DNA of 64,000 bases from Microtetraspora glauca. GTDB taxonomy: Bacteria > Actinomycetota > Actinomycetes > Streptosporangiales > Streptosporangiaceae. The position numbers and the translations under genes are program-made. This document shows positions 37,316 through 45,600 of this stretch, one piece after another. The stretch spans positions 124,001 through 188,000 of the forward strand of contig BBYL01000006.1 of assembly GCA_001570385.1 (NCBI GenBank), read 5' to 3'. The notes beneath the pieces were generated by a model. That model saw nothing but the letters and a program-made list of their open reading frames with translations, did not search any database and was not told the origin of the DNA. The stretch's first letter is position 1; every line of letters starts with the position of its first letter.

Positions 37316-37346
37316 CGGAGCCTCGGGGTGATACCCCGAGGCTCCG
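37316..37346 (-). terminator. 14-bp perfect hairpin after the carboxypeptidase
   Basis: CGGAGCCTCGGGGT, loop GAT, ACCCCGAGGCTCCG. It lies 45 bases past the M14 stop. There is no T-tract, as is common in high-GC actinomycetes. Confidence 0.7.
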
Positions 37347-37390
37347 CGGGCCGGTGCGGGCGGCCGGTGTCCGGTGTCCGGTGTACGGGG

Positions 37391-39838
37391 TCAGCGGGCG
37401 TCGCCGACCACGACCCTGGCCTTGTTGTAGTTCTTGCCGTTGCCGTCCGGCTTGTAGTTCTTCTCGTTGTTTCCGGCGATGTCCGCCGCGAACCAGTGCA
37501 CCTCGGTCGTCGCGTCGATCGTGATCTGCTGCGCTCCCTCGCGCATCCCCGCCGCGGTCAGCTTGGGGGAGGAGAGCGTCGGCCGGCTGCCGTCCAGCGT
37601 GTAGTACACGTTGGCCGGCTCGTCGATCGTGAACGTGAACGAGGTGGACCCGGCGGTCTGCGCGGTGACCTTCAGCTCCGACTTGGGCGCGTTCCTGTCG
37701 CTGGAGAACGCCCGGGCGACCTCGAGGATGGCGATCTGGCCGGCGGAGAACTCCATCGCCTCCTCGTGCCCCTCGGTGAAGGCCGGCTGGAAGCCCACGG
37801 CCTGGAACCGCTTGGTCTCCGGGTTGTAGACGTCCGCGCCGACCTCGAAGTCCCAGCCGATGATGCCCTTGTTGTACCAGTGCTCGTCGGCGCTGTTGCC
37901 GGCCGCCGAGTACAGCACGTCCGGGACCGGGCCGGTGCGTCCCGGCCAGATGGCCGTGCCCCGCCAGGTCTGCACAGCGGAGAGGATGTGGCTGGAGGCG
38001 CTCCAGAAGAAGCTCTCCGTGCCGTAGTCCACCCGCGGCAGCAGCTCGCGCCCGGCCGCCTTGTACGCCCCCGGAGGCCACATGAAGTAGCCGCCGTAGG
38101 AGTGCGTGTTCATCGCGAACTTGATGTTCGGATACTTCTCGGTCAGCCACACCTCGTTCTTCGCCTCGGGCTCGGAGAGCTCCGAGGGGCCGGCGAACGT
38201 GTCGCTGGTGCAACTCGTCGAGGCGCCGCTGTATCCGTCGAAGACCGAGCCGACGGAGAAGTTGCGGTTCAGGTCGACGCCCCAGGAGTTGCGCGCCGCC
38301 GGGTCCGCCAGGTTGACCGCGCAGTGGTTCGTCATGTTCCTGCGCTGCATGTTGTAGTCGTAGAACGAGTAGTGCGCGCCGTCGGGGTTCACCGTCGGGA
38401 CGATGAAGATGTCGAGGTCGTCCACCAGTTTGCGGGTGTCCGCGTCCCTGGCATAGTTGCGCAGCAGCCGTTCGGCGGTCTCCACACAGGTCAGCGGGGT
38501 CACCCACTCGCGGGCGTGCTCCTGGCAGTAGAGGAACACTCCGGCCTTCGAGCCGTCCCGCCGCTTGCCGACGCGCAGCGCCTTCATCTGGAAGGGCTCA
38601 CGCGAGACGGTGGCCGGTGCCTTCAGGTTGTCGGTCAGCCTCGTCGCCGGCGTGGCGGCCACCTGCCCCGTGCCCGCGTTGCCCCGGTAGGTGCCGGCGG
38701 CCAGCAGCGCGGACGCCGCGGCGTCGCCGTTGAGCGCGTCCACGACCTGCCGGGCGGTGCTGGTGACCGCCCCCGACGCGTCCGTGGCCAGGGCGACCAC
38801 GACGTCCTTGCCGGTGACCGTGACGCCGAGCGCGGAGGACGCGGCCTCCGGCTTCGTCAGGGCCACGCTGATGTCGTTGCCGCCCTCGTGCCCGTACGCC
38901 TTGGAGCTGACATAGAACGTGCTCGCCGCGACCGTGCCGAACTGCGCCTGCGCCGCCCGGCGGTAGCCGTTCGTCTTGTACGGCAGGTCCACGATCTCGG
39001 AGATCTTCGGGAACTCCCGGGCCAGCGAGGAGATCCGGTCGGTGACCTCGGTCGGATCCATGTAGTGGTCGACGAAGTCGGCGACGTAGTGCTTGCCCGG
39101 CGCCTTGCGCGCCGCGCCCAGCCACTTGGTGACCGGGATCGTGACGGAACCGCCGCGGTTGCTGGTGACGGTCACCTTGGTCGGCGCCTGCGTGACCGAG
39201 AGCGGCGAGTTGAACCGGTGGTACATGTACTGCCCGGCGTCGGTGAAGCGCGACATCGCGGCCGTGCCGCCGGAGTCCGGTGCGGTGCCCGGGCCGCTGT
39301 CCCAGGTGACGGTGAGCACGGTCTGCGCGTCCGTGGCGCTCGACTTCACCTCGACGGACAGGAACCGCTGGTCGTCGAGGCTGGTGAACCATTCGGCGCG
39401 CAGCGGGGTCAGCGTGTCCGTCTCGGCCGTCGCCGCGGCCGCCGACCGCATCGCCTGGGACCGCTCGACCTGGTTCTCGGCGTAGTCGGTCTGGTCGGAG
39501 ATGGCGCCCTGGACGTCGAATCCCTGGTCGCGGAGGCTCTGGGCCTCCTCGGGGCTCAGTACCGCGTGGACCTCGATGCCGTTGTCAAGGGGCTTCTTGT
39601 ACTCCGCGAGGTCGACGCCCATGGCGTTCAGCCGGTCCACGTCGGCCTGGTCGGGGACGACGATCCGCATCAGGGCGACGCCGTTCTGGGCCGTCGTGGA
39701 CTGCCGGTCGGGGACGACATCGCCGGGCGAGGGGGACGGTTCGGCGAGCGCCGGGAGCGCGCTCAGGGTGAGTGCCAGCGGCAGGGCGAGCGCGGCCGCG
39801 ACACGGCGCGCCCTCCTGCCGTCCAGAGAACTCCTCAT
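37391..39838 (-). CDS. secreted M14 zinc carboxypeptidase
   Basis: 815 residues from ATG 39838 with AGGAG six bases upstream. A Sec signal ends near LPALAEP. An N-terminal region with a propeptide-like segment (VALMRIVVPDQADVDRLNAMG) and beta domain precedes the M14 peptidase: YCQEHAREWVT has the zinc ligands His and Glu, NTHSYGGYFMWPPG the third His, DLNRNF the substrate Arg, and a late EGHEEAMEF segment the catalytic Glu. The C-terminal about 100 residues are an Ig/CHB_HEX-like beta domain (PANVYYTLDGSRPTL). It removes C-terminal residues from extracellular peptides, complementing the subtilase at 14903. Confidence 0.93.
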   Translation of the reverse strand: MRSSLDGRRARRVAAALALPLALTLSALPALAEPSPSPGDVVPDRQSTTAQNGVALMRIVVPDQADVDRLNAMGVDLAEYKKPLDNGIEVHAVLSPEEAQSLRDQGFDVQGAISDQTDYAENQVERSQAMRSAAAATAETDTLTPLRAEWFTSLDDQRFLSVEVKSSATDAQTVLTVTWDSGPGTAPDSGGTAAMSRFTDAGQYMYHRFNSPLSVTQAPTKVTVTSNRGGSVTIPVTKWLGAARKAPGKHYVADFVDHYMDPTEVTDRISSLAREFPKISEIVDLPYKTNGYRRAAQAQFGTVAASTFYVSSKAYGHEGGNDISVALTKPEAASSALGVTVTGKDVVVALATDASGAVTSTARQVVDALNGDAAASALLAAGTYRGNAGTGQVAATPATRLTDNLKAPATVSREPFQMKALRVGKRRDGSKAGVFLYCQEHAREWVTPLTCVETAERLLRNYARDADTRKLVDDLDIFIVPTVNPDGAHYSFYDYNMQRRNMTNHCAVNLADPAARNSWGVDLNRNFSVGSVFDGYSGASTSCTSDTFAGPSELSEPEAKNEVWLTEKYPNIKFAMNTHSYGGYFMWPPGAYKAAGRELLPRVDYGTESFFWSASSHILSAVQTWRGTAIWPGRTGPVPDVLYSAAGNSADEHWYNKGIIGWDFEVGADVYNPETKRFQAVGFQPAFTEGHEEAMEFSAGQIAILEVARAFSSDRNAPKSELKVTAQTAGSTSFTFTIDEPANVYYTLDGSRPTLSSPKLTAAGMREGAQQITIDATTEVHWFAADIAGNNEKNYKPDGNGKNYNKARVVVGDAR

Positions 39839-40039
39839 CAGAGACTCCTGTTCCGGCGTGCCCGGCCGGGTAGGGGGTCAGCCCGGCGGGAGCACGCGAG
39901 TGGAAGAAGTCTTGATCGGCAGCGGATCGCCGTCAACGCGACATTCAACCGGCTTTTGCGACGTTTCCTGTTAAAAGCTGATGTTGCTGCTTCTTGCGTT
40001 ATATATCGCCCATGCTGAACCGGATTCGGTCCTGCTGCA

Positions 40040-40537
40040 TCACTCGGTGTGGCGGGCGTGCGTCCATGCCGGGCTGTCGACGTAGTGGTTGTCGAAGCGT
40101 TCGGAGGTCTCGCGGATCTCCTTCGGCTCCGCCTCGCCCCGGTACACCCGTTCCAGCAGCCGGTAGTAGTCGAACCGGTCCATGCCGGGAGTGAAGACGA
40201 CGAGCAGGTCGGCCTCCTCGCCGCGCGTGGGGGCGAAGGCGTGCGGCAGGAGCGGGGGCACGATCAGAAGGTCTCCGCGCTCCAGGGTGTGGACCAGTTC
40301 GCCGGCAAGCACCTGCAAGGAGCCGTCGAGGACGAAGAACAGCTCGCCGGCACGCCGGTGATAGTGCGGCGGGGCGCCCTCGGAGCCCCTGTGCAGGGTG
40401 GCGCGGTTGACCGTCAGCGCGCCGCCCGTGACATCCGAGTCGGCGAGGAGGGTGATGATGCTGGTGGGGCCGTCGGCGAGGACGTCGGCCTCGGCCGCGC
40501 GGACCAGCACCAGGGAGTGGTCGGGCGTCGTGATCAA
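40040..40537 (-). CDS. cupin-domain protein
   Basis: 165 residues from TTG 40537, supported by GGAG eight bases upstream. The conserved cupin motifs are APPHYHRRAGELFFVLDGSLQV (motif 1, two His and Glu) and LLIVPPLLPHAF (motif 2, His), so a metal site is likely. The rest is typical of small single-domain cupins that act as dioxygenases, isomerases or sensors. It lies 88 bases after rrf2 on the same strand, with its own operator-like dyad and an rrf2 terminator between, so it is probably controlled by that Rrf2 protein. Confidence 0.88.
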   Translation of the reverse strand: MITTPDHSLVLVRAAEADVLADGPTSIITLLADSDVTGGALTVNRATLHRGSEGAPPHYHRRAGELFFVLDGSLQVLAGELVHTLERGDLLIVPPLLPHAFAPTRGEEADLLVVFTPGMDRFDYYRLLERVYRGEAEPKEIRETSERFDNHYVDSPAWTHARHTE

Positions 40538-40564
40538 GATGCTCTCCTTCTGACATCGGGTGAA

Positions 40565-40585
40565 TCTGGATATTCATCATCCAGA
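40565..40585 (-). promoter_or_regulatory. Rrf2-type operator upstream of cupin gene
   Basis: TCTGGAT, seven bases, ATCCAGA: perfect 7-bp arms, 28 bases before the TTG start. Its core CTGGATATTCATCATCCAG matches the site before rrf2 (41116) at nearly all arm positions and at identical spacing. Confidence 0.65.
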
Positions 40586-40601
40586 ATTACCTCTTGGAAA
40601 A

Positions 40602-40619
40602 GCCCCTCTGGAGAGGGGC
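40602..40619 (-). terminator. Rho-independent terminator of rrf2
   Basis: On the minus strand, GCCCCTC, loop TCCA, GAGGGGC is followed by TTTTCC. It starts seven bases after the rrf2 stop, a classical intrinsic terminator. Confidence 0.8.
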
Positions 40620-40625
40620 GGGATT

Positions 40626-41105
40626 TCAGATCTTCACGTTGGCGAACCGGTTGCGGGTGTTCCCGGGAGTGTGGGGATGGCGCCGCTCCACGGTGGCCCT
40701 GATGCCGGCGAGGGTCTGCCCGGCCAGCTCGCGCCTCCAGGAGAGCTCCGCCTTGCGCATGGACTGGGAGATCACGCACACCTCCCGATAGTCGACGTCC
40801 GGGTCTCCGCCGGGACCCTCCCGCAGGATCCCCGCGCAGCGGAACGCTTCCTCCGGGCCCTCGATCGCGGTAACCACGTCGAGCAGTGTGATGTCCTCCG
40901 GGGCGCGGGCCAGCCGGAAGCCGCCCCGGGGCCCCGGTGTGGAGGAGACGATGCCGGCCCGGGCCAGCGCCTGCATCTGCTTGTTCAGGTACGCCGCGGG
41001 CAGCCGGTAGAAGGCCGCCAGCCTGGCCGCCGAGACGGCCTCGCCCGGCTCGGCCCAACTCAGGTTCAGGCAGGTGTGCAGCGCCCACTCCACGCCCTCG
41101 CTCAT
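40626..41105 (-). CDS. Rrf2-family transcriptional regulator
   Basis: 159 residues from ATG 41105 (AGGA eight bases upstream; an in-frame ATG at 41111 is possible). The winged helix is typical: EGVEWALHTCLNLSW, AARLAAFYRLPAAYLNKQMQAL and GIVSSTPGPRGGFRLAR. Fe-S-binding members carry three Cys; here Cys occur at FRCAG and REVCVISQS, so the classical three-Cys set is not complete, apart from the N-terminal HTC. It may sense a redox or other ligand. Identically spaced dyads before itself and before the cupin gene imply autoregulation and control of the cupin. Confidence 0.87.
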   Translation of the reverse strand: MSEGVEWALHTCLNLSWAEPGEAVSAARLAAFYRLPAAYLNKQMQALARAGIVSSTPGPRGGFRLARAPEDITLLDVVTAIEGPEEAFRCAGILREGPGGDPDVDYREVCVISQSMRKAELSWRRELAGQTLAGIRATVERRHPHTPGNTRNRFANVKI

Positions 41106-41115
41106 CCGCATGATC

Positions 41116-41134
41116 CTGGATATTACATGTCCAG
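41116..41134 (-). promoter_or_regulatory. Rrf2-type operator upstream of rrf2
   Basis: CTGGATATTACATGTCCAG: 5-bp perfect arms (CTGGA/TCCAG) with nine bases between, 10 bases before the start. Same arms and spacing as the site before the cupin gene. It overlaps TAATAT on the minus strand, a likely -10 box, so binding would block transcription. Confidence 0.65.
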
Positions 41135-41379
41135 ATTTATCCACGCAACGGGCCCGAACTCCCAGCTCTGCCCCCAGGGGCGAAGTAGCAGCCGCACCCG
41201 CGGCGGGCGCGGTCCAGTGAGGGCCTCCGGTCTCTCAGAACTACTCATCTCTGCGAGCACGACCCCATGAGCCGGAGAGCGCTCTGGGAGCGAGGTAGTC
41301 ACATGATCCGTCAGCGGCCAGAACCGAGGTCAGGCCGCTGACAGCGATCACCCTGACGGTCGCCGATCATCATTGACGA

Positions 41380-42012
41380 TCATGCCCGGCCGGTCTTCGC
41401 CCGATCGGGATGGCTCTCGTGCAGGAGCGAGCGCAGTTCGGCGGTGTCGATGACGTGGGCCAGTCTCGGGAAAACGCTGGTCATCAGGGTCTGGTGGGCG
41501 TGCGGGTCCGGGTCGGTGACGCCGTCGGAGAGGACGTAGAGCCGGTAGTCGCGGTCGGCGGCGTCAGTGACGGTGGACAGCACGACGCCGCTGGTGGTGA
41601 TACCGGCGATGACCAGGGTGGTGATGCCGCGATCCCGCAGTCGCCGGTCCAGGTCCGTCGTGGACAGCGCGCCGTAGCGAATCTTGCGTACGGTGATGTC
41701 GCCGGGCTCGGGAGCGAGCTGATGGTGAAAGTCCGTGGCGGGATCCGCGTGGTGCATGAGGCGCTGCCGGCCGAGGAGGGAGAACGTCTTGTTGGCCGGC
41801 GGGATCGCCGCCCAGTCGGCTTCGGTGAATCCGACTCGCACGTAGGCGATGGCGGCGCCGTGCGCTCGCATGTCGGCGATGGCGCCGGCCACCCGTGACA
41901 GCAGCGCTTCCGGGTCTGCCGGGCCAGGGAGCGAGGCCAGGATTCCCTGCTGGTAATCCATGACGAGCAGGGCGGCCGTCCGGGGGTCCAGCGCCGGGGT
42001 CGTGACGGTCAT
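41380..42012 (-). CDS. isochorismatase-family hydrolase without the catalytic Cys
   Basis: 210 residues from ATG 42012 behind AAGGAGAG. The fold motifs are AALLVMDYQQGIL (Asp), VRKIRYGALSTTDLDRRL (Lys) and GITTSGVVLSTVTDAADRDYRL. In cysteine hydrolases the third motif has a Cys where this one has Gly-Val (TSGVV for TxxCV). Isochorismatases proper also lack that Cys, so the protein may hydrolyse a vinyl ether or act otherwise. Cytosolic. It stands 80 bases after the MFS gene stop on the same strand. Confidence 0.83.
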   Translation of the reverse strand: MTVTTPALDPRTAALLVMDYQQGILASLPGPADPEALLSRVAGAIADMRAHGAAIAYVRVGFTEADWAAIPPANKTFSLLGRQRLMHHADPATDFHHQLAPEPGDITVRKIRYGALSTTDLDRRLRDRGITTLVIAGITTSGVVLSTVTDAADRDYRLYVLSDGVTDPDPHAHQTLMTSVFPRLAHVIDTAELRSLLHESHPDRAKTGRA

Positions 42013-42092
42013 TTTCTCTCCTTGGGTGATGAGGGCGCCCTGACACGCGAGATCGCGCGCCGGGGCCGACTACACATTGGGCATGTGAGCCT

Positions 42093-43337
42093 TCAGGCGC
42101 GGCTCGGTGCCGGCTCCGGCTCGGCGAGGGGCGCCGCGGCGCGTCGGGAGAGCAGCAGCGGGGTCGCCAGCAGGAGCACGCCGGCCAGGCCGATGGCCGT
42201 GCGCGGGCCGAGCAGGCCGCCCAGCACGCCCCAGACGGCCGTCAGGAGCGCGGTCGAGGCCTTGGTCGTCACCGACCAGGCGGACAGCGTGCGGGCGACC
42301 CGGTCGGTCGCGGTGCGCTCGAGGCGATAGGTGGCGTAGACGGGGTTGAAGACCCCGCAGCAGAGGATCAGCCCGAGCTCGACGCCCATCACCAGCAGCA
42401 GCCCTCCGGTCCCCGGCCCCACGAAGGCCAGCCCGACGGGCCAGATCGCGCGCAGCACCCCGGCCACGACCAGGACCCGGTGCTGCCCGAACCGGGTGAC
42501 GAGCGGTCGGGCCAGCCGCGAACCGATCAGCCCGCCGATCGCGGGCGCGGCGAAGGCGAGGCCGTACTGCCACGGCGAGAACCCGAGCCGGCCGAGCATC
42601 AGGACGGCCAGCAGCGCGTCGGTGGCCATCACCAGGCCGTTGAACAAGGCGGTGTTGAAGAACAGCGGACGCAGCGTCGCGTCGGCGAGGATGTACCGCC
42701 AACCGTCGAGCAGGTCCCCGGCCCGCATGCGCGCGGCCTCCCGGCGCTCGGGCCCCGGCTCCCGGCCGCCCATCGCGCGGATGCCCAGGGCCGAGAGCAG
42801 GTAGCTGACCGCGTCGGCCACCACCGTCGCCACCGGACCGAGGATCCCGATCGCGGCACCGCCCAGCGGCGGTCCGATGATCGTGGTCGTCCAGGTCGTT
42901 GACTCGAATCGGGCGTTGGCGACGAGCAGGTGCTCGGCCGGCAGCAGCGTCTTCAGGTACGCGCCGGAGGCGGCGCGGAAGGTGATGTCGGCCGCCGCGA
43001 CGACGACCGAGACCAGCAGGAGCTGGACGAAGGAGAGCACGCCGAGCGCGAACGCGACGGGGATCGTCATCAGCGCCGCGAACCGCACCAGGTCCATCCC
43101 GATCAGCACCGGCCGCTTGCGGCGGAACTCCACCCACGGGCCCAGCGGCACCGCCACGGCCGCGCCCACCAAAGCCCCCACGGAGGACAACGCCGCGACC
43201 TCCGCCGGCCCGGCGTGCAGCACCTGGATCGCGATCAGCGGGAACGCGCCGAAGGCGAGCCACGTGCCGAGCGCGCTGGTCCCGTACGCTCCCCAGAGCC
43301 ACCCGAACCGCCGCCCCAACCGGTGCCCGTTCCGCAT
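42093..43337 (-). CDS. MFS_3-type exporter
   Basis: 414 residues from ATG 43337 with AGGAG eight bases upstream. Twelve helices are expected. The N-terminus FGWLWGAYGTSALGTWLAFGAF and the loop VEFRRKRPVLIGMDLVRF resemble the enterobactin exporter group. It is divergent from a LysR regulator with two inverted half-sites between, which suggests inducible export. The substrate is unknown. Confidence 0.87.
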   Translation of the reverse strand: MRNGHRLGRRFGWLWGAYGTSALGTWLAFGAFPLIAIQVLHAGPAEVAALSSVGALVGAAVAVPLGPWVEFRRKRPVLIGMDLVRFAALMTIPVAFALGVLSFVQLLLVSVVVAAADITFRAASGAYLKTLLPAEHLLVANARFESTTWTTTIIGPPLGGAAIGILGPVATVVADAVSYLLSALGIRAMGGREPGPERREAARMRAGDLLDGWRYILADATLRPLFFNTALFNGLVMATDALLAVLMLGRLGFSPWQYGLAFAAPAIGGLIGSRLARPLVTRFGQHRVLVVAGVLRAIWPVGLAFVGPGTGGLLLVMGVELGLILCCGVFNPVYATYRLERTATDRVARTLSAWSVTTKASTALLTAVWGVLGGLLGPRTAIGLAGVLLLATPLLLSRRAAAPLAEPEPAPSRA

Positions 43338-43417
43338 GCCCGACGCTCCTCGTCACTCACTCGCACAACCGATCCGCGATCGGAAGCATCAAAGCGAGCA
43401 CCATGCCCGGGGATCAA

Positions 43418-43454
43418 ACAACCGCAGGGCCGCCCGGCCACAACCAGCGGTTGT
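43418..43454. promoter_or_regulatory. LysR-type operator region
   Basis: ACAACCAGCGGTTGT at 43440-43454 is a perfect dyad with a three-base centre, ending 17 bases before the lysR ATG. A further half-site, ACAACCGC, lies at 43418-43425 and is the exact reverse complement of GCGGTTGT at 43447-43454. The region lies between lysR and the divergent MFS gene. Confidence 0.6.
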
Positions 43455-43471
43455 ATCCATAGGGTGTCCGG

Positions 43472-44407
43472 ATGGACCTCGACACCGTCCGGACCTTCGT
43501 CGCCGCCGCCGACGCGGGGCAATTCCAGGAGGCCGCCGCCGAGCTGGCGGTCACCCAGCAGGCCGTCTCCAAGCGCATCGCCGCGCTGGAGCGCGACGTC
43601 GGCGTGCGGCTGTTCACCCGCACGCCGCGCGGCGCCGAGCTCACCATCGACGGGCAGGCGTTCCTGCCCCACGCCCGGGAGCTGCTGCGCGTCGCCGAGC
43701 GCGCGGTCGGGTCCGTGCGCACCGGCCGCCGTCCGCTGCGCGTCGACATGATCGCCTCGCGCAGCGCGGCGTCGGGCCTGATGCACGGCTTCCACCGCGC
43801 GCACCCCGAGATCGACCTCGACGTGGTGATGCTGTTCGACATCGAGAAGGCCGTCGCCGCCATTCGGTCCGGTGCGATCGACGCGTCCTTCCGCGCCGTC
43901 GCCATGCCCGGCCGGCCCCTTCCTGAGGACATCGAGTCAGTCCGGGTGCTCGACGAGCCGCTCCAGCTCCTCATCGGCCCCGCCCACGCGCTGGCCGGCG
44001 CCCGGTCGGTGACCGTCGCTCAGCTCGCCGGGCACCGGATCTGGATGCCCGGCCTCGTCCCCGGAACCGAGTGGACCGCCTACTACGACGATCTCGTCGC
44101 CGAGTTCGGCCTCACCATCGAGGCGACCGGTCCCAACTTCGGCTCCGACGCGCTCCTCGACACCATCGCCGACACCCCGGCCCTGGCCACTTTCATGGGC
44201 GGGCAGACCCGCCTCGTCTGGCCCGCCGGTCACGGTCTGCGCCGCATCCCGGTGACCGACCCCATGCCCGTCTATCCGCACTCGCTCCTGTGGCGTCGCG
44301 ACAACCCCCACCCCGCGCTGGCCACCCTCCGCGCCCACCTCGCCGCCGCGGCGGCCGGCCACGGCGCCGCCGGGACCTGGGTGCCGGACTGGGCAATTTC
44401 GCGCTGA
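43472..44407 (+). CDS. LysR-family transcriptional regulator
   Basis: 311 residues from ATG 43472. The HTH is FVAAADAGQFQEAAAELAVTQQAVSKRIAALERDVGVRLFTRTPRG, described here by its parts: AAELAVTQQAVSKRI is the recognition region. The effector domain begins LRVDMIASRSAASGLMHGF. It should regulate the divergent MFS gene and itself through the dyad at 43440. The monooxygenase-like gene that follows may belong to the same regulon. Confidence 0.9.
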   Translation: MDLDTVRTFVAAADAGQFQEAAAELAVTQQAVSKRIAALERDVGVRLFTRTPRGAELTIDGQAFLPHARELLRVAERAVGSVRTGRRPLRVDMIASRSAASGLMHGFHRAHPEIDLDVVMLFDIEKAVAAIRSGAIDASFRAVAMPGRPLPEDIESVRVLDEPLQLLIGPAHALAGARSVTVAQLAGHRIWMPGLVPGTEWTAYYDDLVAEFGLTIEATGPNFGSDALLDTIADTPALATFMGGQTRLVWPAGHGLRRIPVTDPMPVYPHSLLWRRDNPHPALATLRAHLAAAAAGHGAAGTWVPDWAISR

Positions 44408-44523
44408 ACGCCGCCGCCTCGGCGGGCCGGACCGCGGGAGACGACCCCGCGCAGGCGCCGCTGATATCGTCACCCGGCCGGACCGGCTCGCGTCCGGTAC
44501 GCCTACCTGTTGAGACAGATGAA

Positions 44524-44856
44524 ATGATCTTTATTACCGCGAAGTTCCGCGTCCTGCCCGAGTACGCCGACCAGTGGCCCGAGATCGCCGGTGAGTTCAC
44601 CCGGGCGACTCGCGCCGAACCCGGCTGCCTGTGGTTCGACTGGTCGCGCAGCCTCGACGACCCGACCGAGTACGTCCTGGTCGAGGCGTTCCGCGACGAC
44701 GCGGCAGGGGCGGCGCACGTCCAGTCCGAGCACTTCCGGGAGGCGCAGCGGACCCTGCCGCGGCATCTCGCCGAGACGCCCCGGATCGTCAACACGACGG
44801 TGCCGCAGGACGACTGGTCCCTCCTCGGCGAGATGGCCGTGCCCGAGCGCGGCTGA
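44524..44856 (+). CDS. antibiotic-biosynthesis-monooxygenase-fold (ABM) protein
   Basis: 110 residues from ATG 44524; upstream reading has no better start. It has the ferredoxin-like ABM fold: FITAKFRVLPEYADQWPEI, RAEPGCLWFDWSRSLDDPTEYVLVE and FREDAAGAAHVQSEHF-like region (FRDDAAGAAHVQSEHFREA). YgiN-like members act as quinol monooxygenases or are of unknown function. It is 116 bases after lysR. A hairpin terminator follows. Confidence 0.83.
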   Translation: MIFITAKFRVLPEYADQWPEIAGEFTRATRAEPGCLWFDWSRSLDDPTEYVLVEAFRDDAAGAAHVQSEHFREAQRTLPRHLAETPRIVNTTVPQDDWSLLGEMAVPERG

Positions 44857-44889
44857 CACCCCGGTTCCGCGGGGGCGGACGGGCGTGAG

Positions 44890-44922
44890 AAGGGGGCGGC
44901 GCGTGAAGACCGGCCGCCCCTT
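44890..44922 (+). terminator. hairpin terminator after ABM gene
   Basis: AAGGGGGCGGC pairs with GCCGCCCCTT (one extra G bulged), loop of about 12 bases, followed by CCCGCCTC. Confidence 0.55.
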
Positions 44923-44982
44923 CCCGCCTCGACTACGGCGACGGCCCGGCCAGAGCGCTGGTGGATCGAGATTCATACACAG

Positions 44983-44992
44983 CTGCATGCAG
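44983..44992. promoter_or_regulatory. palindrome overlapping the antitoxin start
   Basis: CTGCATGCAG is a perfect 10-bp palindrome that contains the antitoxin ATG; a second GCATGC follows at 44996. VapB-type antitoxins usually bind such sites to autoregulate. Confidence 0.4.
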
Positions 44993-45115
44993 TCTGCATG
45001 CTACGAGGCGGCCACTCCGGCGCTGGACGAGGTGATGTCCAGGATCGAGGCCGATGAGCCCGTTCCGTACGACCCCGACTTCGTGCGCGAGACCCTGCGC
45101 GAGGGGCGCCGGTGA
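44987..45115 (+). CDS. short VapB-like antitoxin, possibly truncated
   Basis: 42 residues from ATG 44987. The sequence (TPALDEVMSRIEADEPVPYDPDFVRE then TLREGRR) is acidic and helical, like the toxin-wrapping C-terminal tail of VapB or Phd-type antitoxins, but no DNA-binding ribbon-helix-helix or AbrB domain is present. Its TGA overlaps the GTG of vapC (GTGA). Either this is a minimal antitoxin or the N-terminal domain was lost. Confidence 0.55.
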   Translation: MQSACYEAATPALDEVMSRIEADEPVPYDPDFVRETLREGRR

Positions 45116-45525
45116 GCCTGGTCGTCGACGCCTCGATCGTTTTCCGCCTGCTGGCGAACGTCAAGGGCGACGACCTTCTCCGCCGGCGGCTCGCCCGCAA
45201 GGTGCACGCCCCCGCGTTGATCGATGTCGAGATCACCTCGGTCGTGCGCGGGCATGTGATCACCAGCAAGCCCGAGGTCCACATCTCCGAGGAGCGGGCC
45301 CAGATCATGCTGCGGCGCTATGCCGAACTCAGGATCGTCCGGCATCCGATGGCGCCGCTGCGGTCCCGCGTGCTGCAGCTCAGGAACAACCTCACCGCGT
45401 ACGACGGCATGTATGTCGCGCTGGCCGAGCTGCTGGGTGTGCCGTTGCTGACCGATGACGCCAAGTTCGCCGGTTCCACGGGCCATCGGGCGGAGATCCA
45501 CCGCTACCCGCCGCCGTCGGTCTGA
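45112..45525 (+). CDS. vapC: PIN-domain toxin VapC
   Basis: 137 residues from GTG 45112, overlapping the antitoxin stop by four bases. All four acidic PIN residues are present: Asp in LVVDASIVF, Glu in ALIDVEITSVV, Asp in LTAYDGMYVALAE and Asp in LLTDDAKFA. VapC toxins cleave specific RNAs, often tRNA, when the antitoxin is degraded. Length fits the family. The intact toxin beside a very short antitoxin is odd. Confidence 0.87.
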   Translation: MSLVVDASIVFRLLANVKGDDLLRRRLARKVHAPALIDVEITSVVRGHVITSKPEVHISEERAQIMLRRYAELRIVRHPMAPLRSRVLQLRNNLTAYDGMYVALAELLGVPLLTDDAKFAGSTGHRAEIHRYPPPSV

Positions 45526-45600
45526 GGGCCGGCCCGGTCGCCGCCGTGTGTCGAGGCGGGGGCTCCCGAGGGCCGGCCCTTCGCGGTGCGTGCTCGCCGG

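Larger units (their letters stand above)
37048..37390. other. intergenic stretch with two large hairpins
   Basis: No gene supported. It holds the inverted repeat 37184-37235 and the terminator 37316-37346 described separately. It separates two convergent genes. Confidence 0.6.
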
